From Psococerastis gibbosa (lineage: Eukaryota; Arthropoda; Insecta; Psocodea; Psocidae): 64,000 nt of DNA. Of the stretch, positions 24,357 through 37,155 are shown piece after piece. The number at the start of each line of letters is the position of its first letter. Position 1 is the first letter of the stretch. The stretch spans positions 5,146,001-5,210,000 of the forward strand of contig OZ020485.1 in assembly GCA_963971405.1 (NCBI GenBank), in the 5' to 3' direction. The translations under genes were made by a program, and so were the position numbers. The notes below the pieces were generated by a model that was given only the letters and a program-made list of their open reading frames with translations, made no database searches and was not told where the DNA came from.

Positions 24357-24718
24357 GGCCTTACCATGTTGATTCCATTAGAGCAGAGCATGTTTCAAAC
24401 TGCGGCAACTTGGTAGTGTGCAAAGCGTTGGCAGGGGAACCTGGTGGGACATGATAACGCGCTTAGGCAGTGCAAGTCGAGTCCTGGTCACCTCCGATCT
24501 AATCGTGTGACTTTACCATGTTCCCCAAGTGGTTCGGAATCCACTATAATCAGGAGGTCCACCCTGTTAGTCAACTCCCCTTTCCCCGAGGTGATAGAGT
24601 CTGCCCTTTGGGTGCCTCAAGTTAACAAACAGACTCACTCCCCCCGCCAGGCTGACAGGGTTGCTTAAAGCAGAAATGCTGAAAGCAGGCGTTAGAAACA
24701 ACAACAACAGTATTATTG
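24357..24718 (+). mobile_element. family B SINE-like repeat with (AAC)n tail
   Basis: About 360 bp: GGCCTTACCATGTTGATTCC, GGTAGTGTGCAAAGCG, CTGGTCACCTCCGATCTAAT, TATAATCAGGAGGTCCACCC, GGGTTGCTTAAAGCAGAAAT, tail AACAACAACAAC. Other copies: 34085-34460 (-), 38040-38392 (+), 60395-61150 (-, split) and shorter ones. No coding frame. The head origin is not resolved. Confidence 0.75.
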
Positions 24719-24840
24719 TATAGCATTTTCCTAGCTGTATTTCATCCCACACTGTTGAGTCAGTTTATTGCTAACACAACAGCAAGCTTACCTGTGCTTA
24801 CTCTTAACGGCAGTCGCTTAACTACGAATACAATAGACAC

Positions 24841-25092
24841 CAGGCACGTAGCCAGGGAGGGGGCTTTGGGGGGTGAAGCCCACACCCCGAAATGTAAAAA
24901 AAAATTGCATTGTTCAGTTTGATGTTTCACCTGTAATTTTTTTCTTCCTCTAAAAACACTAAAACTATGTTTTTGCATGTAAATTCTAAAAAAATTCCGG
25001 GGGGGGGGGGGCGGACCCGCCGTTTTACTGGGAGTATTCAATACCCCTTGGTAGTTAGCCTCCTCCGAAATAAAATCCTGGCTACGTGCTTG
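24841..25092. mobile_element. family G hAT-like MITE, 8-bp TSD
   Basis: Ends CAGGCACGTAGCCAGG and CCTGGCTACGTGCTTG, flanked by ATAGACAC at 24833-24840 and 25093-25100. 252 bp with GGGGGCTTTGGGGGGTGAAG and a run of about 13 G near 25000. Confidence 0.9.
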
Positions 25093-25100
25093 ATAGACAC

Positions 25101-27690
25101 TATACATATCATTCCATTAATGATAACCCAATCTGTAGTGGGGTTCTACTACCGTATGCTGATAAAGAATTAGTTGACCTGGGGCTAAAATGTAAATAAA
25201 ACAATTTCAGAGCAACACTTTGCATTCTTAAATTGTTTGTAATTGGTTTTCCCATTTTTAATTCCGTAATAAGTTATTACGTCTTTTTACTAAACAGCAT
25301 GGTAGGCCTACAGGGCTGGTACGGCAGGTTATTAAACAAATATTATAGAAAGAAAGAGTTTGTTTTCATTGGGCGAATTTCAGACCTTTTGACCCATTCT
25401 TATACAAGTAACCCATTTAGAGTAGTAGGCTAGTAGCTACTGTGTCTGCCCTCAACTACCAGCAATTAGCCTAGTGTAGTTTGCTTTTAATTAAAAATTT
25501 ACTATGTACTGTTTAAATATAATATCTAGGCATTTAGCGTTAAAACCTGAGGGTCAGATCAAATCGAAACTAATTTTTCAAACTGTCCATTGCCCAATTA
25601 AGCATTTTGCAATCGCTATTGACAAACAATGTTAACTTAATCCATCAGGGGGTGATATCATCACGCCTCGTCTAGAAACTGACCTATCATATTTAAAAAA
25701 AAAGACGGCCTACGCAGTGTCTGATCCAAAAATCATTGCACCAATGATTTTTTAAAAACTTACATAAGGCAGAGATTTCAAAATGTTTTGTAAACAACTT
25801 GGAGACCACGTCATTTTGACACAATTAACTAACTCCCCGCTCCATGGCCACGAAGATGTAATATTGGCCTTATGTAAATTCAAATAAAACACTTTTTTTT
25901 CTGAAAAAGCAGTATACGATATGTGCTATTAAAAATATTTTTATTTTTTTCAAAAAGCAGTCTGTGTGCCTGACTGATTCATTACTCTATTAAAAAATTC
26001 ACTTTATCTCGATGTTTAGAGTAATAATAATGTCAGGCGAGAAAATGTAAGTCTATTGGCAAAGCTCGTGTTTTTTATCTGTTTTTTATAAGCCCATTTA
26101 TAATTCTTTGCAGCTGTGGAAAGAGGAATTAAATAATTAATTTTGTCAAAAAAGCCTGGTCTCAAGTCAGTCGCGCATGCATAACATATTTTACGGGAGT
26201 GGGGAGGAGAAAAATCATATATTGTGGCATCCAACTATCATTGTTTTGCCGGGGGGCAGAGACCAGAGATGACGTTGAATTCTACCAACCAAACCGCTTA
26301 CCTCTCACTGTTGACCCGAACATCTATTAGTTCGGGTAAAGTATGCATTACGACAACACATCACATTGATTAATTTTGTCTCACTCTCACCCATTCGGGG
26401 GGGGGGGGGGGCTGTCTCAAGTTGTTAACACAATATTCTGAAATCTTCGCCTTAATGATGAAACTATTTTCTATTGAAGTACGAAGTTAGTAGTTAATTC
26501 AAAGTACCCAACTTTAGTAGTGGGTTTAGGGTTGTCATTTGATACACAAAATTTGGGCTTTTGAAAACCTGCTCCACATGCTTTCCAAATAAACAGGAAA
26601 ATCTGGCAGGTGATTGACTAGAACAAGCAGCCTCTCGGGTAAGCCTCGCCAGAAGATGCTAAATCCAGGTTCTCTGTGGTAAATCGATCGAGGAAACTGC
26701 ATTTTACATCTATGTAAATGGCATGTGTTATCATATATATAAGCCCCAATGCAGTGCAGAGGCTGCATGCTTGGAATATAAATGAAGGGATGCATGTCAA
26801 CGAGACATTATAATATTCACAGTCACTATTCTTGTTCGTTGCCCTTACATATCGTAATACTAAGCTATTTTATTGTGCAGCTTGCCATAAATTCATACGT
26901 AGATATGCATAACAGATCATGTAGTTACTCTCGTAATTTCAAACGCCATAATAATCGCTGATAAGAAGTTTAAATTTAAAGAAAACCGTAACAACAATAT
27001 GTAAATATTTTAGTAAAAGTAGGCAATCTTAACTTACCCCAAACGCGATTAGAGTTTATGGTACTACCAGCACCCTGAAACAAAAATCATTATTAAATAA
27101 TTAATAATAATTAAAGTATAATGAACCGGTACGAGTGAACCCGTACATGCTGACCGCCAAGAAAAGGCGTTGGCTATATATAATCTTTATTTATACTAGT
27201 ACCTGTTTACGTAGCTATTGTATATTTGCCATTGATCATGAAATTAATTAATTTTAGAAGCTAAATGTTGTCCACATGACTACAGTCAAAAATGTTGTTC
27301 AAACATTAGATAATGGATAGAGGGGTTAGGCGTGAGGTATAGCGGGGGGGGGGGGAGGAGGGGGATTCAATTCAAATTTACTTGAACCGAAGCGAACATC
27401 AATTTTTTCCAGCCCAATGCTATTTGCATTTTGCAATAGCAAGAATTTTATTACTCGGTTGGAAAATAGCCATTTCCATTACAAAGCTTATTAGCGAGGG
27501 AATGGATTCATTTGCCTGATGACTGTTTTGCCCAGACCTGTAGAGAGATTACACCCGACATTAAAATTGAACGTCAAGCCTTTCACACTATATATATTGT
27601 ACATGCTGTTTTGGTGTATAGTCTAAAATTAAATAGAACAAAACCAGCCTAACACCTATAAACATATTTTTTTTAATTGGTTTAAAAAAC
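25101..27690. other. no gene recognised
   Basis: AT-rich with isolated G runs (26397-26411, 27343-27365). No domain appears in the open frames and no clear repeat ends. Confidence 0.4.
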
Positions 27691-27704
27691 ATTAATAGCA
27701 TAAA

Positions 27705-27845
27705 AAAAATGTAATGAGTGTATCCGATTGACCTCTTCAGTCGCTTCATTAGGTTAGTACCCGTGTTGAGTTATGACACGTCTCCGATCGCATGGCTTGC
27801 AGAGACTCGCACAAGTACAAGCACGCAACAACCTTGCCATCAAAG
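27705..27845 (-). mobile_element. family C SINE-like repeat
   Basis: Minus strand: GTTGCGTGCTTGTACTTGTG, GAGACGTGTCATAACTC, GAGGTCAATCGGATACAC. It abuts a LINE fragment. Confidence 0.5.
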
Positions 27846-28145
27846 TAGATCTTCTTCTTCTTCTCCATCTGGCTGTACAGCCCTTAATGGGCATTAGCCT
27901 GCTCGACAACAGTTATCCAATCATCTCGGTTTTGTACGACACTCCACCATCTACGGACTCCCAACTCGCGAAGATCAGTTTCTAACTCATCCTTTCAGCG
28001 TTTTCGAGGACGTCCCACCAGTCGTCTTCCTGTAATGAAATTGCTTTGTAAATCTTGTTCGGCATGCGGTCGTCTGACATTCTTACGACGTGTCCCAGCC
28101 GTCTTAGGCGTTGCGCTTTTATAAACCGGACTACGTCTTCTTATA
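27846..28145 (-). pseudogene. LINE 3' fragment with (GAA)n tail
   Basis: The reverse complement reads TGGGACACGTCGTAAGAATG, GAAGACGACTGGTGGGACG and CTTCGCGAGTTGGGAGTCC, parallel to 15760-16000. Frameshifts and stops break the frame. Confidence 0.8.
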
Positions 28146-28149
28146 TATA

Positions 28150-29230
28150 GACCTAAATATAAATATGATAACTCATATGACAAGTATAATAATTATTATT
28201 GTTAAGGTTAGTTTGAGGTAGGATTATACTAGCCTACGTGTAAAGTAAGTAAGTAGGCTAAGTAAGTAAATAATGTATTATATCTCACATACTACGTATT
28301 TTACATTTTAATGTGTTGATCGCTTTGAACATTTTTAGAGACTTACAGAATAAGCAAAGTACCAATTGAATACAGTACACTATTATAGGTTACGTTTCTT
28401 ATTCGCTCTTTTCAATGTATGTTTCGTTGCATGATATTTTTTTAGATTAATTAATAACTTAACTCAGTTTGTAAATTAGCATATATAGCAATTAAATTTA
28501 ATTAACTGTAATTAGAAGTTCATCTTAGTTTGAGGGGTCCATGACGGGAAAATCTTAGCAGTGCTCAGTGCCCCTCTGAACAACCAGTGCTACAAATGCA
28601 ATAATAAAGATTTACTTTACTTTACATAAAATTTCAAAGTACTCTATAGAGACATATACTGTATATGCGTCGTTAGGATGCCGCAAGAGATTACATATTA
28701 CGTAATAATGCCCTCAATTTTTATCAAGAGTGAATCGTTAAATTTCGGAAACTAAAGAACAATTTGGGCGCTTTCAAGAAACAATTCAATCAGTTGGAGA
28801 AAAAACGTATAGTTAAAAGAATTGGTTGCTTAGAAAAAGAGAGAAATCCGTCTAACTAGGGTGATTTCCTTAATAGCCAGCAATTGATCTTTCCTCAGTG
28901 TGTGCAAACAAGCAATGATCTCTCGTTTTCTTTCTTTTCATAATCCCTATTCGTCTCTCTCATCTCTTAACGCTAAGTTTCTCCTCCAGACTGGAAGGTC
29001 ATCTGTCTTTACTTTAAGACTTCTATTGAATGAGTGGAGAATTAGTACTTTTTCCATAACTCCGACATACACCTCACAATGTCTAATTATATTGTATGCT
29101 TTTATATGTTAGGTAAGTAAAAATAAAGACGTAAAACCATATACGAGTCAATGCCCTGCGGTAGTTCAATTAATTGCTTTACAGTGTATTTGTGTTGCTG
29201 TTGTTGTTGCTTATAATATAATATAAAATA
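28150..29230. other. no gene recognised
   Basis: AT-rich, with AGTAAGTAAG-type short repeats near 28245-28270. Confidence 0.4.
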
Positions 29231-29850
29231 CAGTAGGTGTATCAGCTATATAAAAAAAAAAATTGTCTCGAGATATGATTTTTGTGTTGCCAAACTTCAT
29301 CTAAATCCACCGATTACCTCGCCAAAAAATCGGCAGAGCGACAGACAGATAGACAAACAGACTGACAGACATTTCGCAATAAACTTTTTATGGGGTTCCT
29401 GGGACCTCAGAACATGTGTTGTGCTGACAATTGTCCTAAATGGCATAATAATGATTCACGCTGAACAGCTAGGTCTAAAGGTAGCACACATTAGCCAATC
29501 AGAGCGCTAGTTTCATATCTTTTAGACTACTCATGGGTAGGCTCCCTGAAGTGATAAAAGACTTGTAACATGGACTAAGAGGACAATGCGCAGACTAGCA
29601 GCTGACAAAGACGATAGAAGAAACTACTCAAGTAAGAGAGAGCAGCTGCAATAATGCGTTTAGGGTAAAACTAAATAATATATTGTATATTTAATCATTT
29701 AAGTTTTCTAATTTATATACAGCCTCCTACATGGTGAATTAAACCATAACACATGTAAATCCACTGAAATCTGCAAATCGAGCATTTGAACCATCACAGT
29801 GCTTTCCTTATACAAACGCATACATTGCAAAGCAACAAGGTTATACGAGT

Positions 29851-30021
29851 CAAGGACGGATACAAAGAAGCAATGGCAGTAGCTGCCCCCCCCCCCCATA
29901 ATTAGTAATTCTGTTGTAGTTTATTTTATTAAGTTACAATTTAATCAATACTAGATTATAAGTTTGTACTCTATTTTCACCCAAAACTACCCCCCCAAAA
30001 ATTGGGCTGGATCCGTCCCTG
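29851..30021. mobile_element. family F hAT-like MITE, 8-bp TSD
   Basis: Ends CAAGGACGGATACA and GGGCTGGATCCGTCCCTG. TSD ATACGAGT at 29843-29850 and 30022-30029. Poly-C at 29887-29899. 171 bp. Confidence 0.85.
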
Positions 30022-30029
30022 ATACGAGT

Positions 30030-30735
30030 ATGGTAAGTAGAGAACCAAAATGTGAATATTGGAAAGATAAAAGTTTGCAGTTACTCCCACACACTGAAAT
30101 TGACGTCCGAACTCAGCTTTCGTGGCACCATAGGAAAAATTCCAGCGCTTTGTCCTCCTCCCCCCAAAAAAGGATATTATACTTTACCCATACAGTTATG
30201 ACGTCGTGCTGTTCAAAATGCCCCAAGACCTATGTCAGCTCAACTCTCTAAATAATAATAATGACGTCATAACGCACAGGCTCTCCTTTCTGCAGCTTAG
30301 TTCCAGAAGCAAATTTGACAAAAAAAAAACATCTTGACAACATAGGAGACTTAAAATAAGAGAAAAGGGCAACTCCAATGGACGAGAAAATCAAATTAAA
30401 AATTGTTTTTCGACAGAGATTTATTGCTGTTTATTGTTGCATATATGCTAGACGTAAGCGGATTGACCTTTTTTTCTGGGCTTCATTGGGCGCGGCGTGA
30501 CAAAACAGTGGAATGTATTCAACGTTGGAGTGGGTTAGTTGAAAATAGTATTTAAAATTTTTAAACAATGCCCAATGTCAGCAATTCTTATCTTTTGGTG
30601 CTATGCCTACCCCTACAGATCTTCTCACAACAACGGCATTACTGCTCAACAAATAATTCAACATTGTAATATTTATGCCTGCACAATGTTCCGTAGTGCG
30701 TTAGTGGCAAGATGGTGTCATGCTTCTTGTTCGAG
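30030..30735. other. no gene recognised
   Basis: No supported coding or repeat feature; open frames at 29964-30251 and 30539-30817 partly overlap repeats. Confidence 0.35.
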
Positions 30736-31195
30736 TATCTTGCGGAGACGTGTCCTAACTCGACCCAAGTGCCTATTACTAAGGCGATTGAAGAGGTTAA
30801 GGTGCCCATTCCATTGACCGGCTAGGGCTAAATACAAATACGGTGACGTGGTAGCAGACATTCAAGACTTAGGTAGCGTTTCCACCGACCTCGCATTGCA
30901 GATTGCAAATGACATTGACGGAAATGTTTGTTTTTCTTTTTATAGAAATCTATTAAAATGTTTGTAATTAACATATCCCATGAAGCCATTTTTTTAATTT
31001 TAGTTTGTTTGTTTGTGATTTTACTGTATGATCATTGATCAATTTTAACCATGGTATACGGGAATAGAGGAAAATAAACATTTCCGTCAATTCTGCAATG
31101 CGAGGTCGGTGGAAACGCCACCTAAGTCTTGAATGTCTGCTACCACGTCACCGTTTTTGGAATGGATCAGATACATTCATTAAATTGATTGCACG
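30736..31195 (-). mobile_element. family C SINE split by a group ii MITE
   Basis: Left half GAGACGTGTCCTAACTCG to GCGATTGAAGAGGTTAA (to 30800), right half AGATACATTCATTAAATTG (from about 31167). The MITE at 30801-31165 lies between. Intact family C copies give the empty site. Orientation follows the consensus read here on the plus strand. Confidence 0.6.
30801..31165. mobile_element. MITE, group ii, right end truncated
   Basis: Left end GGTGCCCATTCCATTGACCG, then GGTGACGTGGTAGCAGACAT and CCACCGACCTCGCATTGCAG. The complementary arm is at 31095-31160. The last bases of the right end are lost. Confidence 0.75.
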
Positions 31196-31201
31196 CGCTT
31201 A

Positions 31202-31342
31202 GGCGGGTTTCCACATACGTCAATGGTCAATGAGAAATATGGTTATGACGTGGTAGCAGACATTTTTAGTATGTCTTTAATATCTGCTAAAACGTCAATT
31301 TCACATGTCTCATTGACCATTGATTTATGTGGAAACCCCGCC
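31202..31342. mobile_element. MITE, group i variant, TTA TSD
   Basis: Ends GGCGGGTTTCCACATACGTC and TATGTGGAAACCCCGCC. GACGTGGTAGCAGACAT in the core. TTA at 31199-31201 and 31343-31345. 141 bp. Confidence 0.85.
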
Positions 31343-31345
31343 TTA

Positions 31346-31930
31346 TGAAACCAGAAACCAGAACCAGATAGGATACTAGCAAATAAAACTTGTGCCAAAA
31401 GAAACATATTAAAAGTTGGCCCTAAATGTAAGAATGCTAAATTTTCTTGCAACCTCGCCTTTTTGTTTTATATTAGTCCGCGACACAACATTGTAGACCA
31501 AAGAAAGTAAGATATGAAAGACGAATTTGCCCCTTGGCTGCAGAAACTTTGATACTGTGCGGCTTGCTCTTTTTCATTTAACAGGTTTTCTCAAGTTTGG
31601 ACCCAATTTTCATTTCTATTTCATTCCGCTGTAGAACAGAAATCCAAGCCCGGTATTCCTGTTCCAATTTCTTTTTTATAGCCCCATTGAGAGGTAGATT
31701 CACCAAAGTCATTTCATTTCCCATCCATAAGACTTCAACCCAATTTTCCACGTTCGTAGCAGTCTTTGGCTGTAATTTTCCAAGGACTGGATCAACAGAA
31801 TTTTCAGTTAATTTTTAGAGGAAATTATTTTTTTGCTTTGTTTAACATTTAGCTACGAATGAGGAAATGATAAGGTAATGGGTGAAGGTACGGTATCAAG
31901 CAATTTTTTAGGGAGATTCATCTACCTATT
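31346..31930. other. no gene recognised
   Basis: Open frame 31597-31818 has no recognisable domain. Confidence 0.35.
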
Positions 31931-31934
31931 GAAA

Positions 31935-32365
31935 CGGCGGGACATGGACATTGACTGATCGGGACCGGAGAATGCTTTCGGTGTTCGAAAATAAAATGCT
32001 CCGCAGGATCTTTGGAGGTACAGTCATCAACGGAGTCTGGCGAATCCGATGCAACGCCGAAACCCATCGGCTCTACAATCTACAATCTTAGAGCAAATAG
32101 GCTACAACGGATAAGACATGTGCACCGGATGCCGGACCACAGCCCCCCCCCTCCCCCCAAGGCCGTGTGGGAAGCAATCCCCCGCGGAAGAAGACCAAGA
32201 GGAAGACCTAGGCGAAGATGGGCGGACCAGTTCCAGGAGGACCTCCTTCGAGTTGGCATCGAGGCAGCAGATTGGACAGCGGCTGCTGAGGATCGACAAA
32301 GATGGAGGGAAGTTTTCAGAGCTGCCGAAAGTCCCCCTGGGCTGATCGCGCCTAGTTAAGTCAAG
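31935..32365 (+). pseudogene. LINE RT C-terminal fragment, second lineage
   Basis: Reads across a frameshift: ENKMLRRIFGGTVINGVWR, then LQRIRHVHRMPD, RGRRPRGRPRRRWADQFQED and AESPPGLIAPS. This is the post-RT region of a LINE distinct from the 15343 family, with GC-rich codons. It is truncated at the 5' end. Confidence 0.8.
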
Positions 32366-32703
32366 AAAGTAATTGAGACGGTGACCAATGTACGACTTCC
32401 GAAAAAATTCTTCACAACTTATCATGACTGATCATGACTATTCATGACCCCCTGAGCCTAAAACCACCATCCGTTCAAAATGTTATATATATATATATAT
32501 TGGTGTATATACATTATGTATATATGTATGTACAGTATATCGATTTGAGGAAAAGCGGGGTCTGATCGGTCAGAGCCGAAAGGGATTTTTTTTATATTAA
32601 CACTCAGCATACATCAGTTTCCTTCAGTGACCTTTGACACGTTATACTCTACATAGAAGAAATAAAACGAACTGATTATAATATAATGTTTAATGGGTAG
32701 TCC

Positions 32704-35700
32704 TTAGAACCATGTGAAGTATTTAGTAGTCTCATCCTTGTAGCATCCGTAAGTGGCGGCGGGGTCATTAGGGTTGTCTGTAAACACACAAAATAAGCCA
32801 ATTTAAAACACTTACCAATTGAGGAGCAAACTTTGAAAACGGCACTAATCCATTTTCTTAAAATGTTCAGGAAACACAAAAAACATAATTATTTCGGCTT
32901 TATTATAACGGGAATATAAGATTTTAACCCTTCAGAAGACTGGGTTAAATTTTTTTTGTTTTTGTTTTGATTAGCAATCCTGATTGAACCCATCTTCAAG
33001 ATGATAAAATCAATTTTTAATTTTCATGGATTTGTGACGTTTTGAAAGTTTGCTCCTCAATTATAACATTCTGTATCCAAAGAGACAGTATAAATTATAT
33101 ATTACACACTCGAATATTACAAAAGTATTCTATCCAATAAATATTGGTCGATGAAAAATTGGAACGTATAATACCTAAATTCATATTCAAATCGTAGGTT
33201 TCAACAAACATTATGAACATTTCTTTTAACCGGGTAATAATAGGACCAATCCCAACGGGTTTCGACTTAATTATAAAAGAAAGAACACTCCACAATTTTA
33301 AGATGCGTTTTGAGCTAAGAATACCTGAACTACAAAAAATATGTTGTTTGAATAGCCTATGAGTTTCCAAACAAAAAGGAAATTGTTTGACATAAAAACA
33401 CGATGTTAATAATTTTGCAAACCTTTTGCTTTGCGAGAAACCCGTATAACCCACTAGACGTTTTTTGTACTAAGTCAAATTTCTCATAAAATATAGATTT
33501 TAATAATTGAGAATTTCTTATACTTCTTCTATTGCCCATTTATAGCTCTATGAACGATGTTTTATGACTTTCTAGAATAAAATCGAAGTAGCGGTATCGG
33601 AAGAATGAAGAAAGAAAGAAATATAGAAAATTGTCTTTATTCGCTCTTAACCAAAAATCCAAGATAAACAATATCAGTATTAAATGCTTAACTATGCACT
33701 GTACTTGTATTTTTTTCTTTATTTTATTTCGTTCGACAAAAAAAACTTGTAACCTGCACCATTAAATTAATAGGGTACCCAACACGGGTTAATCCTTTGG
33801 GGTCCCAGTACCGGCAATTAGTGTAATGTTGATATAATGCTATAAATTATTATAAAATTTATATTATATTATAGTATTAATATTAAATATTTTTAATTAT
33901 TACTTCTATAATACTATAAAAAGGAAAATAGTCTGCTTATTTTTACATGTTCATGCAAAGCTTTTTGAAATTGTTATTAATAAAGTATTCTAGTTATAAT
34001 ATGTCCCGCAATTCAGCTTGAGGGGGCACAGCTTGATAATTTTATGTATTACCTATTTTCTTTTTACAAATACACGGATCTACTATTTAATTTTTCTTCA
34101 AATTTCTGCTTTCAGCATTTCTGCTTTAAGCAACCCTGTCAGCCAGCGGGGGAGTGAGTCTGTTTATTAACTTGAGGCACCCTATGGGCAGACTCCTTCA
34201 CCTCGGGGAGAAGGGGAGTTGACTGACAGGGTGGACCTCCTGATTATAGTGGATTCCGAACCACTTGGGAAACATAGTAAAGCCACACAATTAATTCGGA
34301 GGTGACCAGGACTCGACACGCACGTAGACTGACTGGTATAGTCTCAGCGCGTTATCATGTCCCACCATGTTTCCCTGCCAACGCTGTGCACACTACCAAG
34401 TTTGCCGCAGTTTGAAACACGTTCTGCTCTGATGGCTTCAACTTGGTAAGGCCGTTGGCAATTGTCTATCTATCTATCATTTAATTCATCCTGGCTCGGG
34501 GGAGAAATAGGCTATAAGCCAATACTAAAGTAAACTCACCACACAGTGCAGGGATGGCCAGAAGCTTAGCAGCATCTTCGTCAGACATTCCTCCGGTCAT
34601 GGTTGCTACTATGAATCGACCAGTAACAGGATCCAATGATTTGTCCCAGACCATCATTTCACAGGCTGTGTAGCGCTACAATTAGGAAATAGATGAAGTG
34701 GGTAGGTATTACACACACAATAAGTGACATTGTCTTCAAACAATAATTTTTATTGAGCTTCAAAAACGAAAAGCGTCGAACTCCAAATACAATGTTTAAG
34801 GCGGGTATTCCATAGACCTGCAAGTGCAAAATACAAATACGGTGACGTGGTAGCAGACATTCAAGACTTAGGCGGGGTTTCCACCGGCCTCTCATTGCAG
34901 AATGCAAATGGCATTGACCGAAATTTTTGTTTTACTCTATGCCATAGTTAAAATTGATCAATGATCATACAGTAAAATCACAAACAAACTAAAATTAAAA
35001 AATGGCGTCATGGGATATGTTAAGTACAAACATTTTAATACATTTCTATAAAAAGAAAAATTCTAATTTCCGTCAATGTCATTTGCATTCTGCAATGCGA
35101 GGTAGGTGGAAACCCCGCCTAAGTCTTGAATGTCTGCTACCACGTCACCGTATTCGTATTTTGCATTTGCAGGTCTGTGGAATCCCCGCCTTAATAAAGC
35201 ATCCCGTGGCTGGAGACCGTTACCAATATGGCTGCAAGTGTGGCCTGCACAAGATTAGTACGCAATTGGGCGAGGAAAATAGCCTGTAGAAGCTAAGTAC
35301 AGAGTTTTTGACCGGGTCCAGGTATCCGTTCTGCTATGCTGTAATGTGTAAGACTTCATTTTTGCTTTGGCACTTATCTCTGATAGTTCGCTTTTGGACC
35401 CTACCCCCCCCCCCCCAGTCAAAACCTGGGCACTGCCTTGTGTGTGACTATGGTTAGATTGGAAATGACCATGACCAAAATCTGACAATAACCACTGCTT
35501 GTAGTTTCTTATGACATTTTTGAGCTTAAAGATGGTAAACCTTTCATTATTTAAGATTCAGTTTGACTCAGAGGGTTTTACCAGCAGCAATAGAAGTTAG
35601 AATTTATGGTTTTCTAAATAGTCTAGTATAGTGCTTCTTACCCACATCGAACCTTTAACCATGGGGTCATCGGTTCCTGCCTTGGCTTGATCGAAATATT

Positions 35701-37099
35701 CTTCTTTTACTCCAGTTCCTCTCATGCAAAATTCCTTATTTTGGGCTTTCATGGCGAGGTAGTCATCCTATAATAAAGAGAAGTATTATTAGATTGTCCT
35801 TTATGTAGGCTGATTATATTCTAGTATATAAGTTATGACAAAGTGGTATAGAAGCAAACCGGATACAAAGTCCATAAATTGGTGAAATTGAGCTTTTGGC
35901 ACCGATGGATTCGTTTGGTCGAATTTAATTGATTTTTTGGTTGAATTTATTATCAAAAAACTAATTCTGGTATAATCCCGCGTGAAACAAGTTCAAATAT
36001 TGGGTTTGGAAGCAATCACGGGGCACATTGCTACAGTTTATTGCCTCTACTGAAAAATTAACTGATGAAATGGACCAGTTCCCTATACTATACCCCTCAA
36101 CTATCTCATCCCATCTCAACTATCATAGAAAAGGATATGGATGGGAAACATCGAAAAAATCCAAATAAAATGCAAATCTAAAACAAAAAATTGAGTACAA
36201 TTTAAATTCCTTCATGGTACAATTTTGCTTTACTGAGTTACGTAAAATATATGGAAGACAGTAAGGCGCCCATTCCACCGGCGAATTTGCTTCACTAAAA
36301 TTCACCTGTGTTTTGAGATTTTTTGTTTGTTTTAATTCAAGGAGACTATTATGTAGATACTTTACTTATCTATTATAAATTAAGTTATAATATTATTAAT
36401 GATGTCTGCTACCATATTATAATTTAACTTATAATAGATAAGCTAAGTATCGACATAATAGTCTCCTTAAAAGAAAACAAACAAAAAATCTCAAAACACA
36501 AGTGAATTTTAGTGAAGCCAATTCGCCGGTGGAATGGGCGTCTAACATCAAACTATCGAGAAATCCCACAGCCCATAGATTAAATAACATATATAAATAT
36601 ATAAGATTCGGTATTGTTCTATTCAAAATTACGTTAAGTACTCAATGTTCATAAAGTAGGTTTTATAGCACTTACTCCGCCAAGTTGCTTTAGAAATAGA
36701 TCAGAAAGTCAATATTTATTTATTTATTTATATAGTAGTTTGATTTGTTTGAACATGAAAATTGGGCTAAGCTCCCGAACCACAGATTTTCTGTGATTAG
36801 GTTTTACGCATGTAAACAGCCTTTTATATTTAATAATAATAACTAGGCTACATCCATATACTGACACATAATCTCTGTGCTCTAAGCGTCTAATGTATTA
36901 GCCTACTGCTTCACCTGACCTGCTGAAATGATATTACGCTTTACTTGCTTATGCTATTTATTTCTAGAATTTACAACTTGTACAAATTGCATACAAATAT
37001 TAAACTTAGTATTTAACTTAGTATAACTAGTCTTACCTCAGAAGCGCTAACGGCAGCAACCGCCAGCATGCAGAGACCAATAACGTATAACCCGTTCAT
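32704..37099 (-). CDS. OBP-A: Minus-C odorant-binding protein, 4 exons, 132 aa
   Basis: Spliced gene; exons on the minus strand are 37099-37037, 35767-35642, 34675-34540 and 32777-32704, with GT-AG junctions and phases 0, 0, 1. The predicted 132-aa protein starts with a signal peptide (MNGLYVIGLCMLAVAAVSA). The mature part has four cysteines: C1 in KEFC, C3 in RYTAC, C4 in PALC and C6 in TYGCYKD. The usual C2 codon, first in exon 3, is arginine, and the residue nine before C6 is proline, so C2 and C5 are both gone. OBPs are small secreted helical proteins that bind hydrophobic ligands such as odorants; the Minus-C class lacks the C2-C5 disulfide. The protein ends FTWF, as OBP-B does. Introns 1 and 2 each hold a MITE and intron 3 a SINE. 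A TATA box lies about 50 nt upstream of the ATG. Its ligand and tissue cannot be read from sequence. Some OBPs work outside olfaction. Confidence 0.92.
34085..34460 (-). mobile_element. family B SINE-like repeat in OBP-A intron 3
   Basis: Minus-relative copy of the 24357 element (GGTGGACCTCCTGATTATAG on plus). It lies just downstream of exon 3 on the transcribed strand and points the same way as the gene. Confidence 0.75.
34800..35190. mobile_element. MITE, group ii, in OBP-A intron 2
   Basis: Ends GGCGGGTATTCCATAGACC and GGTCTGTGGAATCCCCGCC. GGTGACGTGGTAGCAGACAT sits in each arm. TTAA lies on both sides (34796-34799, 35191-35194), so the TSD is TTA/TAA or TTAA. 391 bp. Confidence 0.85.
35255..35490. 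other. intronic sequence with poly-C run
   Basis: A run of about 14 C at 35404-35417 within OBP-A intron 2. No coding feature is supported. Confidence 0.4.
36265..36542. mobile_element. MITE, group iii, in OBP-A intron 1, TAA TSD
   Basis: Ends GGCGCCCATTCCACCGGCG and CGCCGGTGGAATGGGCGTC. TAA at 36262-36264 and 36543-36545. Arms of about 125 bp and core GATGTCTGCTACCAT. 278 bp. Confidence 0.88.
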
Positions 37100-37120
37100 G
37101 ATGAACTCTGTTGGACTAGT

Positions 37121-37155
37121 AGTACTTTGAATTAATGATGCAGCATTTTTATATA
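37121..37155 (-). promoter_or_regulatory. OBP-A core promoter
   Basis: TATATAAA reads on the minus strand at 37155-37148. CAAAGTACTACT follows about 26 nt downstream, where transcription should start. The same arrangement precedes OBP-B. The start site is inferred, not observed. Confidence 0.6.

Noticed and set aside
32778..34539. Hidden counterpart of OBP-B exon 4 in OBP-A intron 3
   Set aside because: No minus-strand stretch between acceptor and donor sites resembles it; the intron holds a SINE and AT-rich sequence.
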